From: Aureispira sp. CCB-QB1
Lineage (GTDB): Bacteria > Bacteroidota > Bacteroidia > Chitinophagales > Saprospiraceae
Assembly (NCBI RefSeq): GCF_000724545.1
Contig: NZ_JHBV01000029.1
Span: 62,001-126,000 of the forward strand
Length of the DNA stretch: 64,000 bases
Reading direction: 5' to 3'
In this document: positions 26,356-34,393 of the stretch, in pieces
Layout of the letters: each line of letters begins with the position of its first letter
Numbering within the stretch: position 1 is the stretch's first letter
Notes under the pieces: generated by a model
Seen by the model: the letters and a program-made list of their open reading frames with translations, nothing else
What the model was told of the DNA's origin: nothing
The model's database searches: none
Program-made: the position numbers and the translations under genes

Positions 26356-27237
26356 ATGCCACTTAAACAAAACTTTTCTTGCTTTATTTTACTCTGCTGT
26401 TTTTTTTGCCTTACCTCCAATTCCTACGCTCAACAAAAGCCTAGAAAGGAACGCAAAATTAGGAAAAATCAAAGGTATAAAAAATCTATCTTAGATAATT
26501 TGCCAACTTTTTTTGTCGATGATTCTAGGTTTCCTAGTTATTTAAAACAAATCTATAAGCGAGATGCGGCACGAATGTCTATTCGACTACTAAACAATGA
26601 ATTGCGTGTATCCAAACAAACTGTTCAAATTCCCGAAGAATTGGTTCAAGCGGTTTATAATGCTATGGTTGCCGTTCGTACAAGCGACTACAGTTCTATT
26701 GACACAATTACCAATCAATATTATATTCGGACATTTCCAGTGCCTAATGTTGAAAAAATTGTCTTGGTTGCCGAGCACGACGCTCCTTGGTTAGAACCAC
26801 TAAGGCAACGCCAAGATACGACAGGAAGTGTTGCGATGAATGCTATCATCAAGGAACATCACCTAGTTCTTACCAAGTTAGTTCATTTAGATGAAGAGCG
26901 AGTTGCATTAGTATTACAATCTAGTGAACCTATTAACATTCCTGCTTTAATGATGCGTTTTTTTATTAGTGAAGGAATTGGGTCTATTGAAGAAGTTTTA
27001 CCTTATGGTGACGGCAACGATATTAGCATCGTGCGTACCAAAACAGGCTGGGATTTAGTTTATAGTTTTAAATTTGGTGATTGCAGTTTTCAATGCCAAA
27101 AATTCCGAAACTGGTCGTTTTCTGTAGAGGAAGATGGTTCTGTGAATTATAATGGAAGTTCTGGATATACGATTCCGCCATGGAACACAAAAAGTAAGGA
27201 TGCCAAACGCTATCCTGATGTTTTGGCAAAAAGATAA
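26356..27237 (+). CDS. Secreted protein of unknown function
   Basis: 293 residues from the ATG at 26356. This start was preferred because it gives a proper signal peptide (MPLKQNFSCFILLCCFFCLT, cleavage after SYAQ) and leaves the hairpin at 26285-26305 untranslated. A longer frame opening at 26287 would place the signal 23 residues inside. The mature part has no recognised domain. It includes a basic start (RKERKIRKNQRYKK), a LRQRQDTTGSVAMNAIIKEHH stretch in the middle, and a C-terminal cysteine pair (FGDCSFQCQKFRNWSFSVEE) that could be a disulphide or metal site. It ends just before a repeat element. I do not recognise the family. Confidence 0.65.
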   Translation: MPLKQNFSCFILLCCFFCLTSNSYAQQKPRKERKIRKNQRYKKSILDNLPTFFVDDSRFPSYLKQIYKRDAARMSIRLLNNELRVSKQTVQIPEELVQAVYNAMVAVRTSDYSSIDTITNQYYIRTFPVPNVEKIVLVAEHDAPWLEPLRQRQDTTGSVAMNAIIKEHHLVLTKLVHLDEERVALVLQSSEPINIPALMMRFFISEGIGSIEEVLPYGDGNDISIVRTKTGWDLVYSFKFGDCSFQCQKFRNWSFSVEEDGSVNYNGSSGYTIPPWNTKSKDAKRYPDVLAKR

Positions 27238-27276
27238 TAACGCTTTCTCAAAAAAACATCCCTGTTCTATACTTAT

Positions 27277-27524
27277 TAGTAGTTAGCTACGCTGCTACTT
27301 CGTGGTCGTTGATTAGCTCCCTGCGGTCGTGAGATCGCTATCGCTTAGTTGTTTACTTTTTTACCAAAAAGATAAAAAAGCACATTTATATTAGTTTGAT
27401 AATCAAAATTTTAACACAAAACGCAATAAAATCACAACTTACTGATTATCAACTGCGCAGCACTCACGAAGTAAACTAATAAAGTTTTTCAACGACCACG
27501 TAGTAGCAGCGCAGCTAACTATTG
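27277..27524. mobile_element. MITE-like element, long form with 8-bp direct repeats
   Basis: 248 bp bounded by an approximately 35-bp inverted repeat. The left end runs TAGTAGTTAGC through CTTCGTGGTCGTTGA; the right end mirrors it, ending CAGCTAACTATTG. It is flanked by the direct repeats ATACTTAT at 27269-27276 and 27525-27532. The interior shares blocks (CTCCCTGCGGTCGTGAG, ATTAGTTTGATAATCA) with the copies at 33913-34116 and 47294-47532. No open frame fits inside, and no transposase lies nearby. Confidence 0.65.
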
Positions 27525-27545
27525 ATACTTATTCTACCAATAGAA

Positions 27546-27580
27546 AATGAGCCAACTCTCAACGATTTGGCTCATTTTTT
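27546..27580. terminator. Bidirectional terminator
   Basis: A 10-bp stem, AATGAGCCAA (27546-27555) with TTGGCTCATT (27567-27576), with a T-run after it on the plus strand and an A-rich start that serves the minus strand. It lies between converging genes. Confidence 0.8.
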
Positions 27581-27631
27581 CATAAACAAAACTATCATAT
27601 CACGAAGCTAACTTACTAAGTGACAATCTAT

Positions 27632-29263
27632 TTAGTCTTTATTTTCAATTTCTTTCATATTTGCTTTAATAAACTTAGCGTAATTCGCATCAAAGGACTC
27701 TGCTGTTTGCTCAAAAGTTTGCTCACTAAAATATTGCGGTTCAACATCTACTGTATTACCACCAATTTCTTTCACTTTTTCAACAACTTCATTAAAATGA
27801 GAATCTCTTTGTCTTGCTATATCAGCTGCTCTATAAGCGTCATGTGAAGAGAAAACCGCTTGACGTGCTCTACTTCTATATTTAGTAAGCGGCTCATCGG
27901 TCATATCTTTGAGTTTCACAGGCAAGGCAGACCCCTCATTTTTCCAATGCTCTTCATCCAAGTCCCTCCATTTAACATATGCTCCATGACCTTGTGTTGT
28001 ACCTTTCCCTTCCAACATCTGAAGCGTGTTTAACTGTAATTCACAGTTGTGATTAAACGCCTCTCCATCATAATCACTACCACTCTTGACATTCAGATTC
28101 AGTTTTACATCTCCATAAAGCAACGCACTAAGAGGCGTATATATTTGCTTGATGCGAGCAATTGTGTAGCTAAAATTACCAAAATCAGAACCTGCTAGTT
28201 CTTCTATTTTGTTCAAAGCAAATAACATCTCTTGGAAGTTTTCAAACGCCAAGGTTCCTCGCACAACATCATTGATTTCATTAACAGCATTTTTTCCAGC
28301 CCCTGCATATTTAGTATTCATCTTTTGCTTGATGCGTTCTTTTCCTTTCAACCCTCCCATACTTGTAGCCGCCAAATTTTTGGTTTCCATAATTGGACGA
28401 TTGGTGTGTTGATGGTACATAATATCTCCTTCTTTTGTAGGATCTTGCTCATCAAGCACTTTAGGATGATCTGCTTTGTATTTAACCTTTTTTTGTTGAT
28501 CAATTTTCTTAGTCGAAGCACGTGTATCTACTTTTAATTGATTAAAAACCTGTGTAAAAGGTCCCAACGCTTTTGCCGCATCAGCCAACAATGCTTCAAT
28601 TTGTTTATCCTGTTGTTCACTAGACAAATCCTCTTCATCATCTCCTGCATGAATGATATTTTGATTGGGTTGTGATAACATTTGTACAGGTCCAGAAGTA
28701 GTTGCTGTTTTTAAATCCGTTCTTTCTTCTGTTATCTCTGTTTTTTTTGCCTTATCTCCCATTCTAGTCGCCTGATCCTCTAAGCTAGTTTCTGTATTAG
28801 CCAAGGTACCTGTTCCCAATTCCGTATTAGGTTTCACATTTCCTTGTTTCTGTTGAATAACATGCCATAACTCATGTGCTAGATGTTCCTCTTGCCCTGG
28901 TCCAATATATATATTATTACCTTCGGTGTAAGCATACGCACCTATTTGTGCTGGTTTATCAGAATTATAATGCACTTTAACATCATCCAAAGAATACCCC
29001 GAAAGACTTTCAATAGATGCTTTCAAATCATCTGGAATTCCTGTTTTATTCGGCTTAGAGGTTTTACTGATACTATCCTGATAATCGGACAATTCTTTAT
29101 TTTCATTGTTATTATCCACATCAGACTGAAATTGGCGCATGCGAATTGCTTCTGTGCTGTTATCTACAAAATCAGAATTGGTCGTATCAGGTTGTTTCCT
29201 AATCGACTCGTTAGATATCGACTGCTTTTCATCACCTGTTGACTTAGTTAGAGAATCTTTCAT
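27632..29263 (-). CDS. DUF4157 protein with C-terminal RelA/SpoT-like region
   Basis: 543 residues with no signal peptide. A low-complexity Asn/Ser/Asp-rich start (1-75) is followed by a DUF4157 domain (about 75-170): SLSGYSLDDVKVHYNSDKPA, GNNIYIGPGQ and the zinc-metallopeptidase-like motif HELWH (130-134) in AHELWHVIQQ. After a linker, residues about 300-435 carry DVVRGTLAFENF (332-343), an IKQIYTP turn, YGDVKLNLNV (383-392), CELQLNT (407-413) and GHGAYVKWR (425-433). This order matches the RelA/SpoT synthetase signature (D-x-x-G-x-R, then GYR-x-x-H, then E-x-Q-x-R-T, then a terminal H-x-x-x-K), with changes at some positions. DUF4157 is often found on cargo of extracellular contractile injection systems. 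I infer an exported effector or toxin. The fold assignment of the C-terminal part is not certain. Confidence 0.72.
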   Translation of the reverse strand: MKDSLTKSTGDEKQSISNESIRKQPDTTNSDFVDNSTEAIRMRQFQSDVDNNNENKELSDYQDSISKTSKPNKTGIPDDLKASIESLSGYSLDDVKVHYNSDKPAQIGAYAYTEGNNIYIGPGQEEHLAHELWHVIQQKQGNVKPNTELGTGTLANTETSLEDQATRMGDKAKKTEITEERTDLKTATTSGPVQMLSQPNQNIIHAGDDEEDLSSEQQDKQIEALLADAAKALGPFTQVFNQLKVDTRASTKKIDQQKKVKYKADHPKVLDEQDPTKEGDIMYHQHTNRPIMETKNLAATSMGGLKGKERIKQKMNTKYAGAGKNAVNEINDVVRGTLAFENFQEMLFALNKIEELAGSDFGNFSYTIARIKQIYTPLSALLYGDVKLNLNVKSGSDYDGEAFNHNCELQLNTLQMLEGKGTTQGHGAYVKWRDLDEEHWKNEGSALPVKLKDMTDEPLTKYRSRARQAVFSSHDAYRAADIARQRDSHFNEVVEKVKEIGGNTVDVEPQYFSEQTFEQTAESFDANYAKFIKANMKEIENKD

Positions 29264-29461
29264 ATTTTTATTTAGTTTGTTTACAACGTTGAGTCTCCTG
29301 TAAAGTTTCTAGTATTTAATACATTTTGCAATCATGTCGTTTTGCAAACGACAGATCCACTAAAAACCTATTTAACATTCTATTCTACTAGAGGAGAGAA
29401 TTTATAAGGTATAGAGCCTAATGCACCAATAAATATACTACAATTAATGCAAATTAACAAC

Positions 29462-29506
29462 AAAAAAAATGGAGTCATTTTATTAAAGAATGACTCCATT
29501 TTTTTT
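29462..29506 (-). terminator. Terminator after the small DUF4157 neighbour
   Basis: An 11-bp stem, ATGGAGTCATT (29469-29479) with AATGACTCCAT (29489-29499), with 8 A before it and a T-run after it, so it can work on both strands. On the minus strand it ends the transcript of the 165-residue protein before the DUF4157 gene, which is therefore transcribed separately. Confidence 0.8.
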
Positions 29507-29523
29507 ACATATAATATGTTTGA

Positions 29524-30021
29524 CTATTTCTTAGTTAAAGCATTTAAAAAGTCCATGATAGAGTAGTACTCCATAACCACCTCACTTCCATCATTTTCCA
29601 AGCCATAAACACGCAAATTCTCTCCAGCTTCTAATAAATTAACCGCATATAAAACTTGACTATTCATGTTCCAAGCGATTTGATACAACAAGACGCGTTC
29701 ATCATTATATTCGGTATCAAAATTTTCTGTTGTTCTACTAAACTCAATTTCATCATAAGTTCCTTCCTCATTTTTTTTATGGACTGTTGTATTTCCACGC
29801 CAATCAATCAAAAAGAGCGTATGCAATGTCTGCGAAATACGTTGGAGTTGTTCCTTAGGATCTTGACCTTGCCACTCTTTGTGATCTTCTAAGGAATAAA
29901 ATTTAAGTCGTTTGCTTTCTCCTTCAAAGGAACGTTTTTCATCAATACTAATACCCAAGTTGATTAATTGCTCTTTTAATTGCTGCTGAAAATTAGCAGC
30001 TTGCGAATTTGTATCCTTCAT
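29524..30021 (-). CDS. Small acidic protein next to the DUF4157 gene
   Basis: 165 residues, acidic, no signal or membrane segment. The sequence alternates helical parts (AANFQQQLKEQLINLG) with beta-like parts (HTLFLIDWRGNTTVH, RVLLYQIAWNMNSQVLYAV, NLRVYGLENDGSEVVMEYY). It is upstream of the DUF4157 gene on the same strand but is separated from it by a terminator and 260 bp. Its position and size would suit an adaptor or an immunity protein, but nothing in the sequence proves either. I do not recognise the family. Confidence 0.6.
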   Translation of the reverse strand: MKDTNSQAANFQQQLKEQLINLGISIDEKRSFEGESKRLKFYSLEDHKEWQGQDPKEQLQRISQTLHTLFLIDWRGNTTVHKKNEEGTYDEIEFSRTTENFDTEYNDERVLLYQIAWNMNSQVLYAVNLLEAGENLRVYGLENDGSEVVMEYYSIMDFLNALTKK

Positions 30022-30486
30022 AATTTGAGTGGTTTAAAATATTATAAATATGTTTTTAATATCATAATTAAATGTATTGGTTGGGCAATACATAAACACG
30101 AGGGATTCCTCAATGGTGGTAGTGGGGCAAGAAAATTAAAGTAGAATTTTTAATTTTTTGGAAAAATAAATTGTTGAAGGCTAAGTATGATGTTTCAGTT
30201 GTTGGATTTATGAAAACATCAAGATGAGAAATGAATTAAATAGAATTGAATCTAAAAATAACTGTTATTCAGTTAAGTAAGATTAAGATAATACAAAAAA
30301 ATTATTATTTACAAATAATTGATAGCTATTTTTTTTGTTTTTTTTAGAATTTATGATTGATTCTGATTTTGAAGCCGTACTTCTTTTGAGTACATTTATG
30401 CTTCGGTTCGAAGAACTAAATTAGTAAACGTTTAATTTTTCAATTTGTTCTTTAATTGACCTTCTAATTGATAAAAATATTCTAAA
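30022..30486. other. Intergenic region, nothing recognised
   Basis: 465 bp between divergent genes. It is AT-rich with one less AT-rich patch around 30100-30140. No open frame, repeat copy or hairpin could be supported. Confidence 0.4.
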
Positions 30487-31275
30487 ATGAACTTAAATTT
30501 AGTCCATAAAAACGCTTTAGTTTGTGGCAGCACACAAGGTATTGGAAAGGCAACAGCTTTAGAATTAGCACAAATGGGTGCTAATATCACTTTGGTAGCC
30601 CGTAATGAAGAACGTCTAAAGAAAACACTAGCAGATTTAGACACTTCTAAAGGGCAAACACATCAATATTTATGTGTAGACTTTTCAAAACCTGAGGTAT
30701 TAGCAGACACCTTGACTGCTTACTTGGCAGACGGAAAAATCATGCACATTCTAATCAACAATACAGGAGGTCCTGCGGGTGGACCTATTGAGAAAGCAGC
30801 AATACAGGAATTTAGAGCAGCTTTTGAAATGCATTTGATTTGCAATCATATCTTAGTATCTGCGGTAAAAGATGGGATGAAAAAGGCAGGCTACGGTCGA
30901 ATCATCAATGTCATTTCTACTTCTGTCAAACAACCTTTGAATGGACTAGGAGTCTCCAATACTATTCGTGGCGCTGTGGCGAATTGGGCTAAAACAATGG
31001 CCAACGAACTCGGTATTCATGGGATTACTGTCAACAATGTTCTTCCTGGTGCAACCAATACTGTTCGCCTTCAATCCATTATCGAAAATAAGGCGCAAAA
31101 ACAAAATAGTACGGTTGATGTGGTTGCCAATGCGATGAAAGCAACCATTCCTGCGGGGCGTTTCGCAGAGGCTTCCGAAGTTGCAAATGCTATTGCGTTT
31201 CTAGCTTCTCCTGCGGCTGCTTACATCAACGGAATTAATGTTCCTGTAGATGGTGGTAGAACAAAATGCTTGTAA
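30487..31275 (+). CDS. SDR-family oxidoreductase with altered active site
   Basis: 262 residues, the normal length for a classical short-chain dehydrogenase. The cofactor loop GSTQGIG (14-20), the NNTGGPAGG turn (91-99) and the catalytic-serine strand IINVISTS (139-146) are intact, and the C-terminal dimer strand reads YINGINVPVDGGRT. The usual Y-x-x-x-K is replaced by GLGVSNTIRGAV (about 153-164), so Tyr and Lys are missing and Arg161 lies near the Lys position. A subfamily with an S-N-x-x-R sequence here is known from memory and is usually annotated as an oxidoreductase. Substrate unknown. Monocistronic, followed by a clear terminator. Confidence 0.88.
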   Translation: MNLNLVHKNALVCGSTQGIGKATALELAQMGANITLVARNEERLKKTLADLDTSKGQTHQYLCVDFSKPEVLADTLTAYLADGKIMHILINNTGGPAGGPIEKAAIQEFRAAFEMHLICNHILVSAVKDGMKKAGYGRIINVISTSVKQPLNGLGVSNTIRGAVANWAKTMANELGIHGITVNNVLPGATNTVRLQSIIENKAQKQNSTVDVVANAMKATIPAGRFAEASEVANAIAFLASPAAAYINGINVPVDGGRTKCL

Positions 31276-31313
31276 GATAGATTACTTACGGTTATTAATA
31301 TAATCGTTCATAT

Positions 31314-31363
31314 AGACCACTAGTTTCTGATGCAATTTGCTTCAAAGCTAGTGGTCTTTTTTT
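31314..31363 (+). terminator. Rho-independent terminator
   Basis: A perfect 10-bp stem, AGACCACTAG (31314-31323) with CTAGTGGTCT (31348-31357), then a T-run, 40 bp after the SDR gene. Confidence 0.85.
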
Positions 31364-31405
31364 ATCAATATAGATGATTGCCTATCAAAAAACAGCCTAT
31401 ACGAC

Positions 31406-32236
31406 TTAACGCATGACCATCAATGGACAGGTAATATGCTCTAACAAATGTCTGGTTGTACTTAATCTAAATAAACGCTCAAAAAAGTTTTTAGGAGGAC
31501 TATACGCCATCAATAAATCAATGCTCTTTTCTTTTAGAAACAACTTCAGCCCTTCCTGAACTGTTTTTCCTTTTAGTTCGTGAAAAAGCACTTCGATATC
31601 GGCTGAATTTGCGGTCAACAACTCGTCAACTTCCCCTGGTTCTGCTTTTTTATCAGAATAAACATGTACATAATGCAAATTTGAATTTAACAATTCTGCT
31701 AAAGCCAAGGGCATAGAAACTTGATTCATATTTTCTAAGCTCAAATCCGTGGCGTAAGCAATGTCCGTTATTTTGCGATACGTTACTTGTTCTGGTACAA
31801 TCAAAACAGGACAATGTGAGGTAGCGGCAACTTCTGTTGTCACACTTCCAAATAAACTCTCTATAATATTGTGTTCACCATGTGTTGGCATTACAATTAA
31901 GTCAATATCATTTTTTTTGCTAAAAGCGACGATTTCATCTTCTGGCAAACCTACAGATGCATGAGCGTGGATGTCCAATCCCTCTGTTAATTTCTGCTGT
32001 CCTGTTTTTTGAAGGTGGGCGAATCGCCCCAATTTTAGATGGGCATTTTCTTTCCGTTCTTCAATCATTTTATAAGCAATTGGGTCTGTTACAGGAACCC
32101 CTAAGTCTATACGATACACATGTAGAACATCTACCCTAGCCTTTAATTGGCGTGCAAGATTTAGGCAATACTGGTAACCTAGAACAGACATTGCTGAAAA
32201 ATCAGTTGGGTAAAGTATTCTTTTTATTGGTTTCAT
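31406..32236 (-). CDS. Universal stress protein, tandem UspA domains
   Basis: 276 residues holding two UspA domains. The first (about 1-145) begins RILYPTDFSAMSVLGYQYCL and ends HCPVLIVP. Its nucleotide loop reads THGEHNIIESLFGS, with Asn where the second glycine of the G-x2-G-x9-G motif normally stands. The second domain (about 150-276) starts ITDIAYATDLSLEN, lacks the glycine loop and ends CPLMVMR. Tandem USPs probably act in stress survival through ATP binding or as dimeric scaffolds. The gene is divergent from another tandem USP at 32479, with 242 bp between them that must contain both promoters. Confidence 0.9.
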   Translation of the reverse strand: MKPIKRILYPTDFSAMSVLGYQYCLNLARQLKARVDVLHVYRIDLGVPVTDPIAYKMIEERKENAHLKLGRFAHLQKTGQQKLTEGLDIHAHASVGLPEDEIVAFSKKNDIDLIVMPTHGEHNIIESLFGSVTTEVAATSHCPVLIVPEQVTYRKITDIAYATDLSLENMNQVSMPLALAELLNSNLHYVHVYSDKKAEPGEVDELLTANSADIEVLFHELKGKTVQEGLKLFLKEKSIDLLMAYSPPKNFFERLFRLSTTRHLLEHITCPLMVMR

Positions 32237-32478
32237 AATTGGTAATTTTTAATTTAGTAGTTCTTCCTTCGTTCTTCAAAATGAATACAACAAGTTATTC
32301 TAAATCCACCTCTACACTTCCTACTAGGTAGCTATGAAGTCAAAAATAAGCTTTTTGCAAAAATAGAAATGTGTTTTTAATCATTTTTGTTTATGACCAC
32401 TATCATAATATAGTCCATATAAATGGTTTATTTTTGTAGCAAATCAACAACTAATCATTGAATTTGTAACCTATTATT

Positions 32479-33297
32479 ATGAAAAATATATTGTCAGCTA
32501 CCGACTTCTCTTCTACTGCCAACAAAGCGGTTGATTACGCTAGTATGATTGCAAAGGGTCAAAAAACACCTGTGGAACTAAAATTACTAAACGTTTATCA
32601 CATTAAGGAAGAATTGAAGCCTATTTTATCAGAAGAATACATCGAAAAATTATCTCGGCACGAATTATTTGATTTGGCAATTTACAAACAATCTAAAAAT
32701 CTGCCAGCACATGTGAGTTTAAAAGGAGTATTAAGAAAAGGACCTGTTGTAGAAACTATTTTGCAGGAGGCTAGAGAAAGCAAGTCTGAATGTATCGTTA
32801 TTGGTAGAAATGGTCATTCAGGAGTCAAAAATTGGCTGTTGGGGAATAACACGTTGCAACTAATTGAAAAAAGTGAGATTCCTGTTATGGTGATTCCTCG
32901 AATAGCCATTGTTCAGCCTCCTAAAAAAATTGCTATTGCCATTGACGATCGGTTTGTTCCATCCAACAAAACCTTGGCTCCTATTTATGAATTAGTCGAT
33001 CGGTTTAATACAGAATTAGTTCTTTTTCATGTAGAACAAGAAGCCGCTCATTCTAATACACATAAAGAGACAGCCATTCAAATTGCTAGAAAAGGGTATC
33101 AAATTAATTTGTATAAAATGGATTCTGAAAACCCCACCGATGCGCTCTTAACAATGGCAGAAGAACATCAAATAGATTTGTTGTGTTTGATCAAACACGA
33201 CTACACAACGTGGCAACAGTTATTCCACAAAAGTACTTCTTCTAATGTAGCTACTAAGAGTAAATTGCCTTTTATTATTTTAAAAGATCAGTTGTAG
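32479..33297 (+). CDS. Universal stress protein, tandem UspA domains
   Basis: 272 residues with two UspA domains. The first (about 1-150) opens MKNILSATDFSSTANKAV and has the loop IGRNGHSGVKNWLLGNN, a good match to the ATP-binding motif. The second (about 155-272) opens KKIAIAIDDRFVPSN and is degenerate in the loop (LIKHDYTTWQQLF), so only the first half is likely to bind ATP. It forms a divergent pair with the USP at 31406-32236, so the two may answer the same signal. Confidence 0.9.
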   Translation: MKNILSATDFSSTANKAVDYASMIAKGQKTPVELKLLNVYHIKEELKPILSEEYIEKLSRHELFDLAIYKQSKNLPAHVSLKGVLRKGPVVETILQEARESKSECIVIGRNGHSGVKNWLLGNNTLQLIEKSEIPVMVIPRIAIVQPPKKIAIAIDDRFVPSNKTLAPIYELVDRFNTELVLFHVEQEAAHSNTHKETAIQIARKGYQINLYKMDSENPTDALLTMAEEHQIDLLCLIKHDYTTWQQLFHKSTSSNVATKSKLPFIILKDQL

Positions 33298-33451
33298 AAT
33301 CTACGTCTATAAGATCAAGCAATTAAAGCGTTAAAAAGTGATTAAAATCATTCTTTGTGATGATGTAAGTCATTGTAAGACACTTAGAATAACCGTATTT
33401 TTATAATACAAAATACAAATAGATTTAGTTATTCTAAAAAATATATCAATC

Positions 33452-33868
33452 ATGAAAAAATTCTTTTTAACTTGGATCACCCTCTTGGGTATTGTAGCGC
33501 TCACTTTTGCTCAAACACAAAAAACCTTGGTCAAAACTCTGCCTGTTGAGTGCCCTACTTACGAAGCTATTTTTGCCTTAAAAGGACAGGTTGACGTTGA
33601 AGAATGGGACAATAAAACCATTCGAATTGTCACCACAATTACAACTGCCAATACTCCTGAAAACGTCTTAAAAGCTTTGGTAGCAGCTGGGCGTTACGAT
33701 TATGAAATGACAATAGATGATATGAATCAAACCATCACCATTGATATGCCTAAAAAAGAGAATGCGATTATGATTAATGGTGTTGATCTTGACGATCAAT
33801 TAGACTATAAAATTTTCGTTCCGAAAGGAATGAATTATCAAATTGGTTTGGATTTTATGTTGATGTAA
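33452..33868 (+). CDS. Small secreted protein, paralogue 1
   Basis: 138 residues with a signal peptide (MKKFFLTWITLLGIVALTFA, cleavage after AQ). The mature part has a beta pattern: YEAIFALKGQVDVEEWDNKT, then IRIVTTITT, then TITIDMPKKENA and DYKIFVPKGMNY. These segments resemble the repeated strands of DUF4097/head-GIN-type adhesin-like domains (V-x-x-W-D-x-x-x-I-x-I). A paralogue lies about 525 bp downstream with the same start, the same W-D strand and the same ending (E-I-x-I-P-x-G). The region between them contains a repeat element. No function is known; a surface or envelope role is the guess. Confidence 0.75.
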   Translation: MKKFFLTWITLLGIVALTFAQTQKTLVKTLPVECPTYEAIFALKGQVDVEEWDNKTIRIVTTITTANTPENVLKALVAAGRYDYEMTIDDMNQTITIDMPKKENAIMINGVDLDDQLDYKIFVPKGMNYQIGLDFMLM

Positions 33869-33912
33869 TTTAGTTCGTCCAATCCCAAGTTTTATTAGCT
33901 ATGTATTTGATA

Positions 33913-34116
33913 CAATAGTTCGTTAAAAACCTTTATTAGTTTGATAATCAGTAAGTTACACCTTCGTCTCACTTCATATTAAAGCTTTGATTATCAAACT
34001 AATATAAATGTGCTTTTTTATTTTTTTGGTGAAAAAGTAAACAACTAAGCGATAGCGATCTCACGACCGCAGGGAGCTACCACGAAGTAGCACCGTAGGT
34101 AATCAACGAACTACTA
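33913..34116. mobile_element. MITE-like element, reverse orientation, 5-bp direct repeats
   Basis: 204 bp beginning CAATAGTTCGTT and ending AACGAACTACTA, the reverse orientation of the copy at 27277-27524. The interior includes TTAGTTTGATAATCAGTAAG and CTCACGACCGCAGGGAGC. It is flanked by TGATA at 33908-33912 and 34117-34121. A further CAGCTAACTATTG fragment at 34128-34140 looks like the end of another copy. Confidence 0.6.
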
Positions 34117-34217
34117 TGATAATAATACAGCTAACTATTGAGACAAGCGACTTAATGATTTTTAGAATCCTCGATATAGTGTTTATCTTCCTATAAAAAC
34201 ATGTTTTACTTGTTTAG

Positions 34218-34241
34218 TAGTCCGCTAAAAACAGCGGACTA
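34218..34241 (+). other. Strong hairpin of unclear role
   Basis: A perfect 9-bp stem, TAGTCCGCT (34218-34226) with AGCGGACTA (34233-34241). A T-run follows only 17 bases later, so it does not look like a standard terminator. Confidence 0.4.
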
Positions 34242-34281
34242 TTAACTTGTCAAAGCATGTTTTTTTTGTCTTTTTGCTCAT

Positions 34282-34321
34282 ACTAAGCAACATCATTTTT
34301 TAAACTAAGCAACATCATTTT
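34282..34321. repeat. Two-copy tandem repeat, 22-bp period
   Basis: ACTAAGCAACATCATTTT occurs at 34282-34299 and again at 34304-34321, directly upstream of paralogue 2. It could hold a pair of protein-binding sites. Confidence 0.55.
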
Positions 34322-34340
34322 ATGATCTATTGAATCCCGC

Positions 34341-34348
34341 TATATTTG
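34341..34348 (+). promoter_or_regulatory. Possible -7 promoter element for paralogue 2
   Basis: TATATTTG matches the Bacteroidota -7 consensus TAnnTTTG and lies 46 bp before the start codon. No clear -33 TTTG was found at the expected distance, so this is tentative. Confidence 0.3.
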
Positions 34349-34393
34349 TTCTGTAATCAAAAAACAATTACTTCACTATAAAACAGATCAATC

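Larger units (their letters stand above)
27238..27631. other. Intergenic region filled by a repeat element and a terminator
   Basis: 394 bp between converging genes. Most of it is the MITE-like element at 27277-27524 and its flanking direct repeats; the rest is the terminator at 27546-27580. No gene is seen. Confidence 0.6.
33869..34393. other. Intergenic region between paralogues, rich in repeats
   Basis: 525 bp with a long MITE-like element (33913-34116), a leftover element end (34128-34140), a hairpin (34218-34241), a tandem repeat (34282-34321) and a possible promoter of paralogue 2 (34341-34348). No gene is seen. Confidence 0.6.

Noticed and set aside
27632-30021. A single operon of the DUF4157 gene and its small neighbour
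   Set aside because: A strong bidirectional terminator and 260 bp separate them.
34218-34267. Rho-independent terminator at the 34218 hairpin
   Set aside because: The T-run starts 17 bases after the stem, which is too far for a standard terminator.
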